From Sulfurovaceae bacterium (GTDB lineage: Bacteria > Campylobacterota > Campylobacteria > Campylobacterales > Sulfurovaceae), in assembly GCA_029933395.1 (NCBI GenBank), contig JAOZOG010000001.1, forward strand, positions 1 to 17,428: DNA of 17,428 nucleotides, given 5' to 3'. Both the position numbers and the translations under genes were made by a program. Below the pieces are notes generated by a model. That model was not told the DNA's origin. It did no database searches and worked only from the letters and a program-made list of their open reading frames with translations. Positions within the stretch are counted from its first letter, which is position 1, and the number at the start of each line of letters is the position of its first letter. This document shows, in pieces, positions 6,579-12,792 of this stretch.

Positions 6579-6596
6579 TGTTAACAAAGTGTTACC
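6579..6596. promoter_or_regulatory. Direct repeat TGTTAAC-N4-TGTTACC, candidate OmpR-type site
   Basis: TGTTAAC (6579-6585) and TGTTACC (6590-6596) match in six of seven bases and repeat with an 11-base period. That is about one helical turn, the usual spacing of half-sites for OmpR/PhoB-type regulators. The repeat lies 21 bases upstream of the response-regulator start, which suggests autoregulation. Confidence 0.45.
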
Positions 6597-6602
6597 CGAG
6601 CT

Positions 6603-6616
6603 ACAAAATGTTTTGT
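6603..6616. promoter_or_regulatory. Short palindrome ACAAAA-TG-TTTTGT
   Basis: Perfect 6-base arms with a 2-base centre lie just upstream of the direct repeat in the divergent intergenic region. It could be an operator, or chance in A/T-rich DNA. No regulator is suggested by sequence. Confidence 0.25.
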
Positions 6617-6732
6617 TTTGAGACATTTATTACCAAGCCTGCTATTCAAATTGTAGAGTTGCCCAAAGTATATTTTGACAGAGCAAGTATAGTGCATGAT
6701 ACCCTACGATGAGCTTGGAAAAGCGTGAAATC

Positions 6733-6780
6733 GACAACAGCGCAATGATTGTCATGTCAACTATTGTCCTGCCTGTTGTC
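6733..6780. promoter_or_regulatory. Cluster of GACAA/TTGTC words with an 8-base inverted repeat
   Basis: GACAACAG (6733-6740) is an exact reverse complement of CTGTTGTC (6773-6780). Between them lie TTGTC at 6749-6753 and at 6764-6768, and a near-perfect 12-base palindrome TTGTCATGTCAA (6749-6760). Four copies in 48 bases, ending 32 bases before the -10 box of the HTH gene, look like a multi-site operator. Confidence 0.4.
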
Positions 6781-6812
6781 ATATTACTATAGGCTGTAAA
6801 GCCGACTTGTGC

Positions 6813-6818
6813 TATGAT
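6813..6818 (+). promoter_or_regulatory. -10 element for the HTH/chaA operon
   Basis: TTGTGC is followed by TATGAT, then TGGCCCC. This is a close match to the Campylobacterota extended -10 pattern, 36 bases before the ATG at 6855. Confidence 0.55.
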
Positions 6819-6854
6819 TGGCCCCAAAAGTTAATGAAGAGGGAAGGATACGTA

Positions 6855-7526
6855 ATGGAGAGGTTGATCAAACCCGTAGAGTATGCCCACCAACTGGGTA
6901 TCTCCAGACAGGCAGTGTATGCAAAAATCAAACGGGGTATCCTGGAATCAAAAAGTGTTGACGGAAAGCTTTACATTGTCGTGGACGAAAAGAGTCAACA
7001 GGGTAAAGCAATGCAGGAAGAGGCATCCTCATCAGAGCAAAAAAGTTGGGAAGCAGAACCGGTGAATCCAAAGAAGCGTGAAAAGAGTCTGGATTACGAA
7101 ACGCTGCTGCAGGCCAAAGATGAGACGATCGATGTTCTCAAAGGTACGGTCAAGGACCTCAAGGAGAGCAACAGGCAGATGTCGACTACGCTGCGTGGCG
7201 AAATCGATCTTCTCAAAGAGGCATTTCACGAGATGCGTACCCTCTATGTCACTCAGATAGAACAGATCCGCAAACCTGAAGCCGCTATCAGCTCCAGGCC
7301 GATTGAAGTGGCGACTCTGGAAGAGAAAGGGCATAAGGAGAAAGAACATGGCTGGATTAGCCTGAAGAAGTTTTTCAAGAAACATGCGATAGAGAAAAGA
7401 AAAAAACAGGAAAACGTGATCAAGAAGCTAAAGAAAGCGTACAAAAAAGGCGATGCCCGTATCCTGAATAAAAAAGGTGAGATCAAGGTGAGAAAAAATG
7501 AGCGGCTCGAGGATATTGTCGGATGA
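6855..7526 (+). CDS. HTH and coiled-coil protein, likely DNA-binding, function unknown
   Basis: The start is the ATG at 6855 (MERLIKPVEYAHQLG), with AAGGA six bases upstream; the longer reading lacks a ribosome binding site and overlaps the promoter. The 223-residue protein has an N-terminal helix-turn-helix of the excisionase/MerR-like kind (VEYAHQLGISRQAVYAKIKRGIL, residues 8-30). A short strand (DGKLYIVVDE), an acidic linker and a long coiled coil (about 80-140) follow. The C-terminus is very basic (FKKHAIEKRKKQENVIKKLKKAYKKG, about 174-199). The combination suggests a DNA-associated, self-assembling protein rather than a standard repressor. Its stop overlaps the chaA start (ATGA), implying translational coupling to a Ca2+/H+ antiporter. 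I do not recognise the family. It could regulate its own operon through the TTGTC cluster upstream; that is inference. Confidence 0.7.
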   Translation: MERLIKPVEYAHQLGISRQAVYAKIKRGILESKSVDGKLYIVVDEKSQQGKAMQEEASSSEQKSWEAEPVNPKKREKSLDYETLLQAKDETIDVLKGTVKDLKESNRQMSTTLRGEIDLLKEAFHEMRTLYVTQIEQIRKPEAAISSRPIEVATLEEKGHKEKEHGWISLKKFFKKHAIEKRKKQENVIKKLKKAYKKGDARILNKKGEIKVRKNERLEDIVG

Positions 7527-8599
7527 TGACTTTTCTGCAGCGCTTTGGCAAAGAGTACAGTGTTTTTCTGGCTCTGTTTGCCTTTTTTGTGATCGGTCAT
7601 TTTGAGCATACACTTTCAGAGAGCACTGCCGGTAACCTGATCGGCTTCTCGATACTTTTTGCCGTCATTATCTATTCGGCATTGAGTGTCGCACATCACG
7701 CCGAGATGCTTGCAGAGAAGTTCGGAGAGCCCTATGGTACACTGATATTGACGATTTCGGCTGTGGTGGTGGAGATCGTGATCATTGTCATCATGATGAT
7801 GCACGAACACAGCCCGACACTCGCACGGGATACGATCTATTCGGCGGTGATGCTCGATATCAATGGGCTGCTTGGGCTCGCAGCGATTATCGGCGGACTG
7901 AAACATGGTGAGCAGCCCTATAATGTGGATTCGAGTAACTCTTATCTCTCTATGCTACTGGTGGCTACGGGTATCGCGATGGTAATCCCACACTATGTGG
8001 CGGCATCTCACCACCCACTCTATATGAGTTTCAATGTTGTGCTCTTTCTGCTGCTTTACGCTACTTTTACCAGGATTCAGCTCGCCTCTCACAAGTATTT
8101 TTTTGAATATGAGGGATCTGGGGATGAGATGCATCACGAAACAGAGGAGATCAATGCCTGGTATCACGCATTCAATCTGGTTCTTTCAATTGTATTGATA
8201 GGAATGCTCTCGGAGATTTTGGCGATTTTTATGGGACACACACTGGAGCACTTCGGATTGCCTATGGCAATCGGTGCCGTGGGGGTTGCCGTGATATCGG
8301 CGGCTCCCGAGTTGATCACGGCAGTACGTGCGGCGGTCGACAACAGGATGCAGACGGTTGTCAATATCGCTCTGGGCGCCAGTCTGGCAACGATACTGCT
8401 GACGATACCGGCCGTTATCGTCGTCACCAAGTTGACAGGGATGGAACTCAATCTGGAGTTGACGCCGATTCAGGGTGTGATGATGGCGCTGACCTTTCTT
8501 GTCAGTATTGTCAATTTCAATGATGGTGAAACCAATGTCCTCGAAGGGTTTTTGCACGTCATTCTTTTCGTTGTATTTGCCTTCCTGCTTTTTGTCTGA
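7523..8599 (+). CDS. chaA: ChaA-type Ca2+/H+ (cation/proton) antiporter
   Basis: The 358-residue inner-membrane protein has about ten or eleven hydrophobic segments and the two inverted alpha repeats of the CaCA superfamily: EPYGTLILTISAVVVEIVIIVI (residues 69-90, key E84) and IGAVGVAVISAAPELITAVRAA (250-271, key E263). Between them lies LARDTIYSAVMLDINGLLGLAAIIGG (100-125). The C-terminus contains FNDGETNVLEGFLHVILFVVFAFL, which matches the ChaA signature. It exchanges Ca2+ or Na+/K+ for protons across the membrane. A His-rich, acidic loop (SGDEMHHETEEI, 199-210) separates the halves and could bind metal or sense pH. The length fits the ~350-residue bacterial family. The start overlaps the previous stop by four bases; the ATG at 7526 is an alternative. 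Confidence 0.9.
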   Translation: MMTFLQRFGKEYSVFLALFAFFVIGHFEHTLSESTAGNLIGFSILFAVIIYSALSVAHHAEMLAEKFGEPYGTLILTISAVVVEIVIIVIMMMHEHSPTLARDTIYSAVMLDINGLLGLAAIIGGLKHGEQPYNVDSSNSYLSMLLVATGIAMVIPHYVAASHHPLYMSFNVVLFLLLYATFTRIQLASHKYFFEYEGSGDEMHHETEEINAWYHAFNLVLSIVLIGMLSEILAIFMGHTLEHFGLPMAIGAVGVAVISAAPELITAVRAAVDNRMQTVVNIALGASLATILLTIPAVIVVTKLTGMELNLELTPIQGVMMALTFLVSIVNFNDGETNVLEGFLHVILFVVFAFLLFV

Positions 8600-8616
8600 C
8601 TGTATTGAGAGGCACT

Positions 8617-8622
8617 TACAAT
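8617..8622 (+). promoter_or_regulatory. -10-like element and possible Fur-box-like DNA before feoA
   Basis: TACAAT lies 35 bases before the feoA ATG and follows GAGAGGCACT, a degenerate relative of the recurring GAGGTGCCC element. Directly downstream is CAATCATTCATTATTT, whose ATT repeats resemble a degenerate Fur site. This is visual similarity only. Confidence 0.3.
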
Positions 8623-8656
8623 CATTCATTATTTCAAAACTTAAAGAGGAGGAGAG

Positions 8657-8884
8657 ATGTTGTTGAATCAGTTGCGCAAAGGTGATCGGGCAGAGATTAT
8701 CAGGGTGAACGCCGACAAGGCACTGAGAGACCGTTTCGCGTCATTTGGCATTATACGGGGTGAAGAGCTGGTCGTCAAAGCCTGCTCGATCGCAAGACAG
8801 ACCATAGAGATCGAGGTGGGCTCTACGGCGATTGCGCTGAGGGCAGAAGAGGCCGAGCATATCGAGGTTAAAAAAGTAGCATAA
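8657..8884 (+). CDS. feoA: FeoA-family ferrous iron transport accessory protein
   Basis: The 75-residue cytoplasmic protein is a single SH3-like FeoA domain: LNQLRKGDRAEIIRVNADKALRDRFASFGIIRGEELVVKACS, then TIEIEVGSTAIALRAEEAEHIEV. The LxxLxxGxxAxIxxV opening, the L/F-x-x-x-G-I/L-x-x-G-x-x-V centre and the IALRxxxAxxIxV end are typical. FeoA partners the FeoB ferrous iron transporter, but no feoB occurs in the window, so this is either a stand-alone or a second copy. A perfect AGGAGG (8647-8652) lies four bases from the ATG. The upstream region may contain a Fur-like site. It is separated by about 110 bases from the L,D-transpeptidase gene, which has its own promoter signals. Confidence 0.88.
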   Translation: MLLNQLRKGDRAEIIRVNADKALRDRFASFGIIRGEELVVKACSIARQTIEIEVGSTAIALRAEEAEHIEVKKVA

Positions 8885-8906
8885 AAGTGGCGCTACCCAA
8901 TAGAAA

Positions 8907-8927
8907 TTTTGGTATAATTGCCCAAAA
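8907..8927 (+). promoter_or_regulatory. Promoter with -10 TATAAT inside TTTTGG-N9-CCAAAA
   Basis: TATAAT (8913-8918) is preceded by TTTTGG and followed after 3 bases by CCAAAA, so the box sits in a 6-base inverted repeat. It lies 81 bases before the L,D-transpeptidase start and is the upstream one of two candidate promoters. Confidence 0.55.
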
Positions 8928-8931
8928 ATAC

Positions 8932-8947
8932 TTAAGGGTACCCCTAA
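8932..8947. repeat. Palindromic element, copy 1 before the L,D-transpeptidase gene
   Basis: TTAAGGGTACCCCTAA is a 16-base palindrome with one mismatched pair. A related 16-base copy starts 26 bases downstream. It lies between two candidate -10 boxes, where a bound protein would block or redirect transcription. Confidence 0.5.
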
Positions 8948-8957
8948 TAAAACAGGA

Positions 8958-8973
8958 TTAGAGGTGCCCCTAT
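8958..8973. repeat. Palindromic element, copy 2 before the L,D-transpeptidase gene
   Basis: TTAGAGGTGCCCCTAT matches copy 1 in 12 of 16 positions and shares GAGGTGCCCCT with 578-588. Its right end overlaps the TATAAT at 8971-8976, so it could act as an operator over that promoter. Confidence 0.5.
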
Positions 8974-8976
8974 AAT
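8971..8976 (+). promoter_or_regulatory. Second, proximal -10 TATAAT for the L,D-transpeptidase gene
   Basis: A perfect TATAAT lies 22 bases before the ATG at 8999, which would give a very short leader containing AGGAAG (8981-8986). It could be the main promoter or a chance match inside the repeat. Confidence 0.4.
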
Positions 8977-8998
8977 GGACAGGAAGTAAAATAACAGT

Positions 8999-10648
8999 AT
9001 GAAACAGATTAAAAAAATAATAATAACACTATTACTTTTGGCTGCTGCAGGCAGCACACCGCTTTTGGCTTCCAGCTTCAGCAGTGCTGCGCCGGCAATC
9101 ATAGCCAAAGTAGTCAATATGCAGCCGGCTAACAGCTCTTTGCGAAAAATCTATAAAATCAGCGCAAATCAGCCTATCTGGGTGACTTCAGTAGGGCTCT
9201 CTTCACTGGGAAGAGGGTTGCTCGATCAGATCGGTTCCGATCCGCTGCTGGACCGCAATACCAAAATATACAGGGACTATCAGTCGATCAAGTCATTTGG
9301 TACCTCCTCTTTTTTTGGCGGGAAAGGCTCCCTGAAGAGACAGATCAAACTCGAGTTCAAAATGAGCAGGCTCTACAAAAATTATGCCAATTATAAAATC
9401 TACGGCATGATCAACTGGCCGATCTTTCGGGGACGTCTTCAGCAGATTATCGTGACGGATGATATCCATGCGGATTGGGAGATTTATCCGCGGTATACCG
9501 TCTCTTCGCTGCTGCGTGCTATGATCGAAACAGGGGAGGTCAGAAGACTCTTTGACGAGACCATTCCCAAGACACAACTCTATAAAGATCTTGAAAAGAT
9601 GTATTTCCACTATCGCAAGATTGCACAGAGCGGCGAATGGCCCGTAATTCCTGCATTCAATACAATCAAACCGGGAGAGAGCAATCACGTGATTCCGCTG
9701 ATACGAAAGAGGCTCTATCTCAGCGGAGACCTGAGAGGATGCGGGACAAGCAGTTCACGTCTCTATGACCAATGCCTTGTGGATGCCGTGAAGCGCTTTC
9801 AGAAGCGCAATGGACAAATTGCCGATGGTGTAATCGGAAAAAGAACCGCCAATACGCTCCGTCTGAGTCTGAATCAGATTCTGACAAAAATGGAACTCAA
9901 TCTCGACCGTATCAAAATGATGAAGCGGCGAGGAAATGAACTGCATATCTTGATCAATATTCCGGCATTCAGACTCTACTTCTACAGAGATGGAAAAATA
10001 TTCCAGACGATGAAAGTCATTACAGGAAGAAAGAAACATCCGACACCCGTCTTCAGCAAATCGGTCAAAACCGTTGTGCTGAATCCCTACTGGAATGTCC
10101 CCAAGAGCATTATACAAAAAGAGATGATCCCCAAGCTGCTGCGAAACCCCAATGCGATGAAGAAGCAGGGAATCGAGATACGTAAAGGATGGGGACCGGA
10201 TGCACCGAAGATCTCAGCCAGTTCCGTAAACTGGAGCCAGTATCGCAACAGCAAAACAGTCCCCTACCGCTTTGCGCAGGTACCAGGTTACAAAAATGCA
10301 CTGGGAAAGGTCAAGTTCCTCTTTCCCAACAAGTTTTCTGTCTATATGCATGATACACCGACCAAGCATCTCTTCAAGAGAAGAACAAGAGCGTACAGCC
10401 ATGGCTGTATCCGGCTCGAGAAGCCCAGAGAGCTGCTGAAGACATTTGCGGAACTCAATCCCAATCTTGACTACGATACAGCAAAGAAGATTCTCAAAGG
10501 CAAAAAACAGAGTTACTACAATGTCTCTGAAGTTCCGGTTGACGTGGCCTATCTGACTGCTTGGGTCGATCCAGACGGTATACTGCAGATGCGAGGCGAC
10601 ATCTACGGTTACGACAAAGAGCAGCTGAAGTATCGCAACCGGTACTGA
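8999..10648 (+). CDS. L,D-transpeptidase with peptidoglycan-binding domain (YcbB/LdtD-like)
   Basis: The 549-residue exported protein has an N-terminal signal peptide (KKIIITLLLLAAAGSTPLLA, cut near residue 24). A large N-terminal domain (about 45-215) follows, with features of the YcbB scaffold (LLRAMIETGEVRRLFDETIPKTQLYKDLEKMYFHYRKIA). A peptidoglycan-binding domain comes next (about 222-290): IPLIRKRLYLSGDL, then YDQCLVDAVKRFQKRNGQIADGVIGKRTANTLR. The C-terminal YkuD catalytic domain (about 315-480) contains IPAFRLYFYRDGK, MHDTP (H451) and YSHGCIRLEKP with nucleophile C470 and H468. Such enzymes make 3-3 cross-links or attach proteins to peptidoglycan in the periplasm; in Helicobacter and Campylobacter relatives they influence cell shape. 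The length fits the ~550-600-residue YcbB type. It is transcribed alone, convergent to typA, with a complex promoter. Confidence 0.92.
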   Translation: MKQIKKIIITLLLLAAAGSTPLLASSFSSAAPAIIAKVVNMQPANSSLRKIYKISANQPIWVTSVGLSSLGRGLLDQIGSDPLLDRNTKIYRDYQSIKSFGTSSFFGGKGSLKRQIKLEFKMSRLYKNYANYKIYGMINWPIFRGRLQQIIVTDDIHADWEIYPRYTVSSLLRAMIETGEVRRLFDETIPKTQLYKDLEKMYFHYRKIAQSGEWPVIPAFNTIKPGESNHVIPLIRKRLYLSGDLRGCGTSSSRLYDQCLVDAVKRFQKRNGQIADGVIGKRTANTLRLSLNQILTKMELNLDRIKMMKRRGNELHILINIPAFRLYFYRDGKIFQTMKVITGRKKHPTPVFSKSVKTVVLNPYWNVPKSIIQKEMIPKLLRNPNAMKKQGIEIRKGWGPDAPKISASSVNWSQYRNSKTVPYRFAQVPGYKNALGKVKFLFPNKFSVYMHDTPTKHLFKRRTRAYSHGCIRLEKPRELLKTFAELNPNLDYDTAKKILKGKKQSYYNVSEVPVDVAYLTAWVDPDGILQMRGDIYGYDKEQLKYRNRY

Positions 10649-10668
10649 TTGCTGCTCCATAACTCAAA

Positions 10669-10689
10669 GGCGATTTCAATGCTATCGCC
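10669..10689 (+). terminator. Hairpin GGCGAT-N9-ATCGCC after the L,D-transpeptidase gene
   Basis: Perfect 6-base arms with a 9-base loop begin 20 bases after the stop codon. The following sequence (GATTCTCCTG) has no U run, so this is at best a weak or factor-assisted terminator or a transcript-end stabiliser. Confidence 0.3.
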
Positions 10690-10822
10690 GATTCTCCTGC
10701 CCTGAAAATCTGACACAATACAAAAATCTCAAAATATATCCCTGCCCATTTTTTCCGAAAGAGTATATCGGCTCTGTTGCCAGAAGTCTTTGGGATGGAA
10801 ATAAGGGTATTGGAGGGATCTA

Positions 10823-10844
10823 TAAGCCCTGGAGACAGGGCTTA
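10823..10844. other. 9-bp perfect hairpin with GAGA tetraloop
   Basis: TAAGCCCTG (10823-10831) and CAGGGCTTA (10836-10844) pair perfectly around GAGA, a GNRA-type tetraloop when read on the plus strand. It is followed by GGGGGG rather than T, and the minus-strand reading also lacks a T tract. It lies 26 bases beyond the typA stop codon. It may protect the 3' end of one or both convergent mRNAs or be part of a small RNA. Confidence 0.5.
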
Positions 10845-10869
10845 GGGGGGAAGCAAAAAGGTCGAGATA

Positions 10870-12687
10870 CTATTTGGCGTTTTTCTTGTCTCTCGCTGCT
10901 CTTCTTCTGACTGTCGGATCGAGTGATTTCTTCCGTATACGAATCGAAACAGGCGTGACCTCTACCAGCTCATCATCTTCGATCCACTCCATCGCCGCTT
11001 CGAGGGTCATCTCTCTGGGTGGTACGAGCTTGATAGCGTCATCGGCACCGGAAGTACGCATATTGGTCAGCTGCTTACCTTTGAGAGGGTTGACATCGAG
11101 GTCTCCCGGTCTGGAGGATTCACCGATAACCATACCGCTGTAGACTTTGTCCTGTGGCTTGATAAACATCGTTCCCCTGGCCTGGAGATTGAAGATAGAG
11201 AAGGCAACGGCTTCACCGTTATCCATAGAAACCAACGCTCCGGGTGTTCGGGATTCGACCAGGCCGGTGTAGGGTCTGTACTCGAGATAGGAGTGGTTCA
11301 TAATCCCCTCCCCTTTGGTGTCAGTAAGGAATTCGTTCCTGAAGCCGATCAGTCCCCTGGCAGGAATTTCGAACTCGATTCTGACCGTTCCGTCAGGCAT
11401 CGGTGTGAGGGCGGTCATCTCTGCCTTGCGCTTGCCGAGTTTCTCGATCGCAACTCCCTGAAACTCTTCGGGGACATCGACGACGAGGTGCTCGAAGGGC
11501 TCCATCCGTACACCCTCCTCCTCTTTGATAACGACTTCCGGTCTGGCCAGCAGAAATTCAAACCCTTCACGCCGCATATTTTCCGCCAGAATACCAATCT
11601 GCAACTCTCCACGTCCGGAGACTTTGAAGGAGGCATCCCCGAGCGGTTCCATCCGCATCGCGATATTGGTCTCCATCTCTTTGGCGAGTCTGTCCTGGAG
11701 CTTGTTGGAGGTGACGTGCTTCCCTTCTGTACCGGCCAGTGGACCATCATTGACAGAGAAGATGACAGAGAGGGTAGGCTCTTCGACATGCATGGGGTCC
11801 AGTGGTACCGGATTGACTGGATCACAGATGCTGTCTCCAACATCGATATCGGAGAAACCGGCCATCGCGACGATATCACCTGCTTCCGCTTCATCAATAT
11901 CGATACGCTCAAGTCCTTTGAATCCGATAAGTTTGGAGATACGGCTTTTGGTTTTTTCGCCACACGCTTTGACGAGAAGATACTCTTCTCCTTTTTTGAC
12001 CTTGCCGTTGAAGATTCTGACGATTCCGATGCGTCCGACGAAGTTGTCATTGTCCAGGGTAAAAACCTGTGCCTGTGTATCGGCATCGGGTGAGCCCTCC
12101 GGACTGGGCACATATTTGAGTATTGCCTCAAAAAGAGGTGTCATATCTTTGTTTTCGTCTTCCAGTTCCCATTTGGCATAGCCGTCTCTGGCTGCAGCAT
12201 AGAGTACCGGGAATTCCAGCTGCTCTTCACTCGCATCCAGTGCGACAAGGAGGTCGAAGACCTCATCCATCACTCTGTCAGGTTCTGCGGCATCTTTATC
12301 GATCTTGTTGATGACGACGACCGGAATCAGGCCCAATTCGATCGCCTTTTTGAGGACAAATTTGGTTTGGGGCATGACACCCTCCTGGGCATCGACGAGC
12401 AGCAGGACGCCATCGACCATTTTGAGTACCCGTTCGACTTCACCGCCGAAATCGGCGTGTCCCGGGGTATCGATAATGTTGATCTTGTGATCACCATAGG
12501 TGATGGCGGTATTTTTGGAGAGGATCGTGATCCCTCTCTCTTTTTCGATATCGTTACTGTCCATCACACGCTCTTCTACCTCCTGGTGAGCAGAAAAGGT
12601 GCCGCTCTGCTGCAGGAGTTCGTCGACGAGTGTTGTTTTGCCGTGGTCGACATGGGCGATGACGGCGATATTTTTGATTTTTTGCAT
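10870..12687 (-). CDS. typA: Ribosome-associated GTPase TypA/BipA
   Basis: The 605-residue protein is a full-length translational GTPase. The GTPase motifs are G1 AHVDHGKTT (residues 11-19), G2 RGITILSKN (51-59), G3 DTPGH (73-77) and G4 NKID (127-130). A beta-barrel domain II (about 205-290), the EF-G-like domains III and V and the TypA-specific C-terminus follow, with the hallmark GRGELQIGILAENMRREGFE and the later RGTMFIKPQDKVYSGMVIGE. TypA binds ribosomes under stress or low temperature and helps large-subunit assembly (family knowledge). The ATG at 12687 has AAGGAA upstream and a promoter at 12727-12732. It is convergent to the L,D-transpeptidase gene and downstream of the pseudopilin operon, but has its own promoter. 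Confidence 0.97.
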   Translation of the reverse strand: MQKIKNIAVIAHVDHGKTTLVDELLQQSGTFSAHQEVEERVMDSNDIEKERGITILSKNTAITYGDHKINIIDTPGHADFGGEVERVLKMVDGVLLLVDAQEGVMPQTKFVLKKAIELGLIPVVVINKIDKDAAEPDRVMDEVFDLLVALDASEEQLEFPVLYAAARDGYAKWELEDENKDMTPLFEAILKYVPSPEGSPDADTQAQVFTLDNDNFVGRIGIVRIFNGKVKKGEEYLLVKACGEKTKSRISKLIGFKGLERIDIDEAEAGDIVAMAGFSDIDVGDSICDPVNPVPLDPMHVEEPTLSVIFSVNDGPLAGTEGKHVTSNKLQDRLAKEMETNIAMRMEPLGDASFKVSGRGELQIGILAENMRREGFEFLLARPEVVIKEEEGVRMEPFEHLVVDVPEEFQGVAIEKLGKRKAEMTALTPMPDGTVRIEFEIPARGLIGFRNEFLTDTKGEGIMNHSYLEYRPYTGLVESRTPGALVSMDNGEAVAFSIFNLQARGTMFIKPQDKVYSGMVIGESSRPGDLDVNPLKGKQLTNMRTSGADDAIKLVPPREMTLEAAMEWIEDDELVEVTPVSIRIRKKSLDPTVRRRAARDKKNAK

Positions 12688-12726
12688 GGGGGGTATTCCT
12701 TGGTATCTATGTATATAATTTCGCGC

Positions 12727-12732
12727 ATTATA
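12727..12732 (-). promoter_or_regulatory. -10 element for typA
   Basis: On the minus strand CTTTGGA is followed by a perfect TATAAT, then GCGCG. It lies 40 bases before the typA ATG. This matches the TTTTGG/TATAAT style of other promoters here. Confidence 0.6.
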
Positions 12733-12792
12733 TCCAAAGTTTATTAGGGGCGATGATTTTTGGAGAGAAGCGATAGAGGAGGTAATGCTTTT

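Larger units (their letters stand above)
6559..6854. other. 296-base divergent intergenic regulatory region
   Basis: This is the longest gene-free stretch in the window, lying between the response-regulator gene (minus) and the HTH/coiled-coil gene (plus). Short ORFs in it look like chance. It holds the direct repeat at 6579-6596, the palindrome ACAAAA-TG-TTTTGT at 6603-6616, a cluster of GACAA/TTGTC words at 6733-6780 and a plus-strand -10 at 6813-6818. Minus-strand -10-like hexamers also occur, such as TATACT next to the regulator start and TACAAT further upstream; the true start cannot be chosen by eye. Confidence 0.6.
10649..10869. other. 221-base convergent intergenic region with two hairpins
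   Basis: No credible ORF is present. It holds a 6-base stem GGCGAT-N9-ATCGCC (10669-10674 with 10684-10689) near the end of the L,D-transpeptidase gene and a strong GAGA-loop hairpin at 10823-10844. Neither is followed by a T tract on either strand. Confidence 0.55.

Noticed and set aside
11293..12093. Plus-strand ORF of 266 codons inside typA
   Set aside because: typA is a full-length, motif-complete gene on the opposite strand; the ORF is an antisense shadow.
11415..12131. Second-frame minus-strand ORF inside typA as a possible frameshifted gene
   Set aside because: The typA frame is continuous through this stretch, so there is no need for a frameshift, and the alternative product is low-complexity Ser/Arg-rich.
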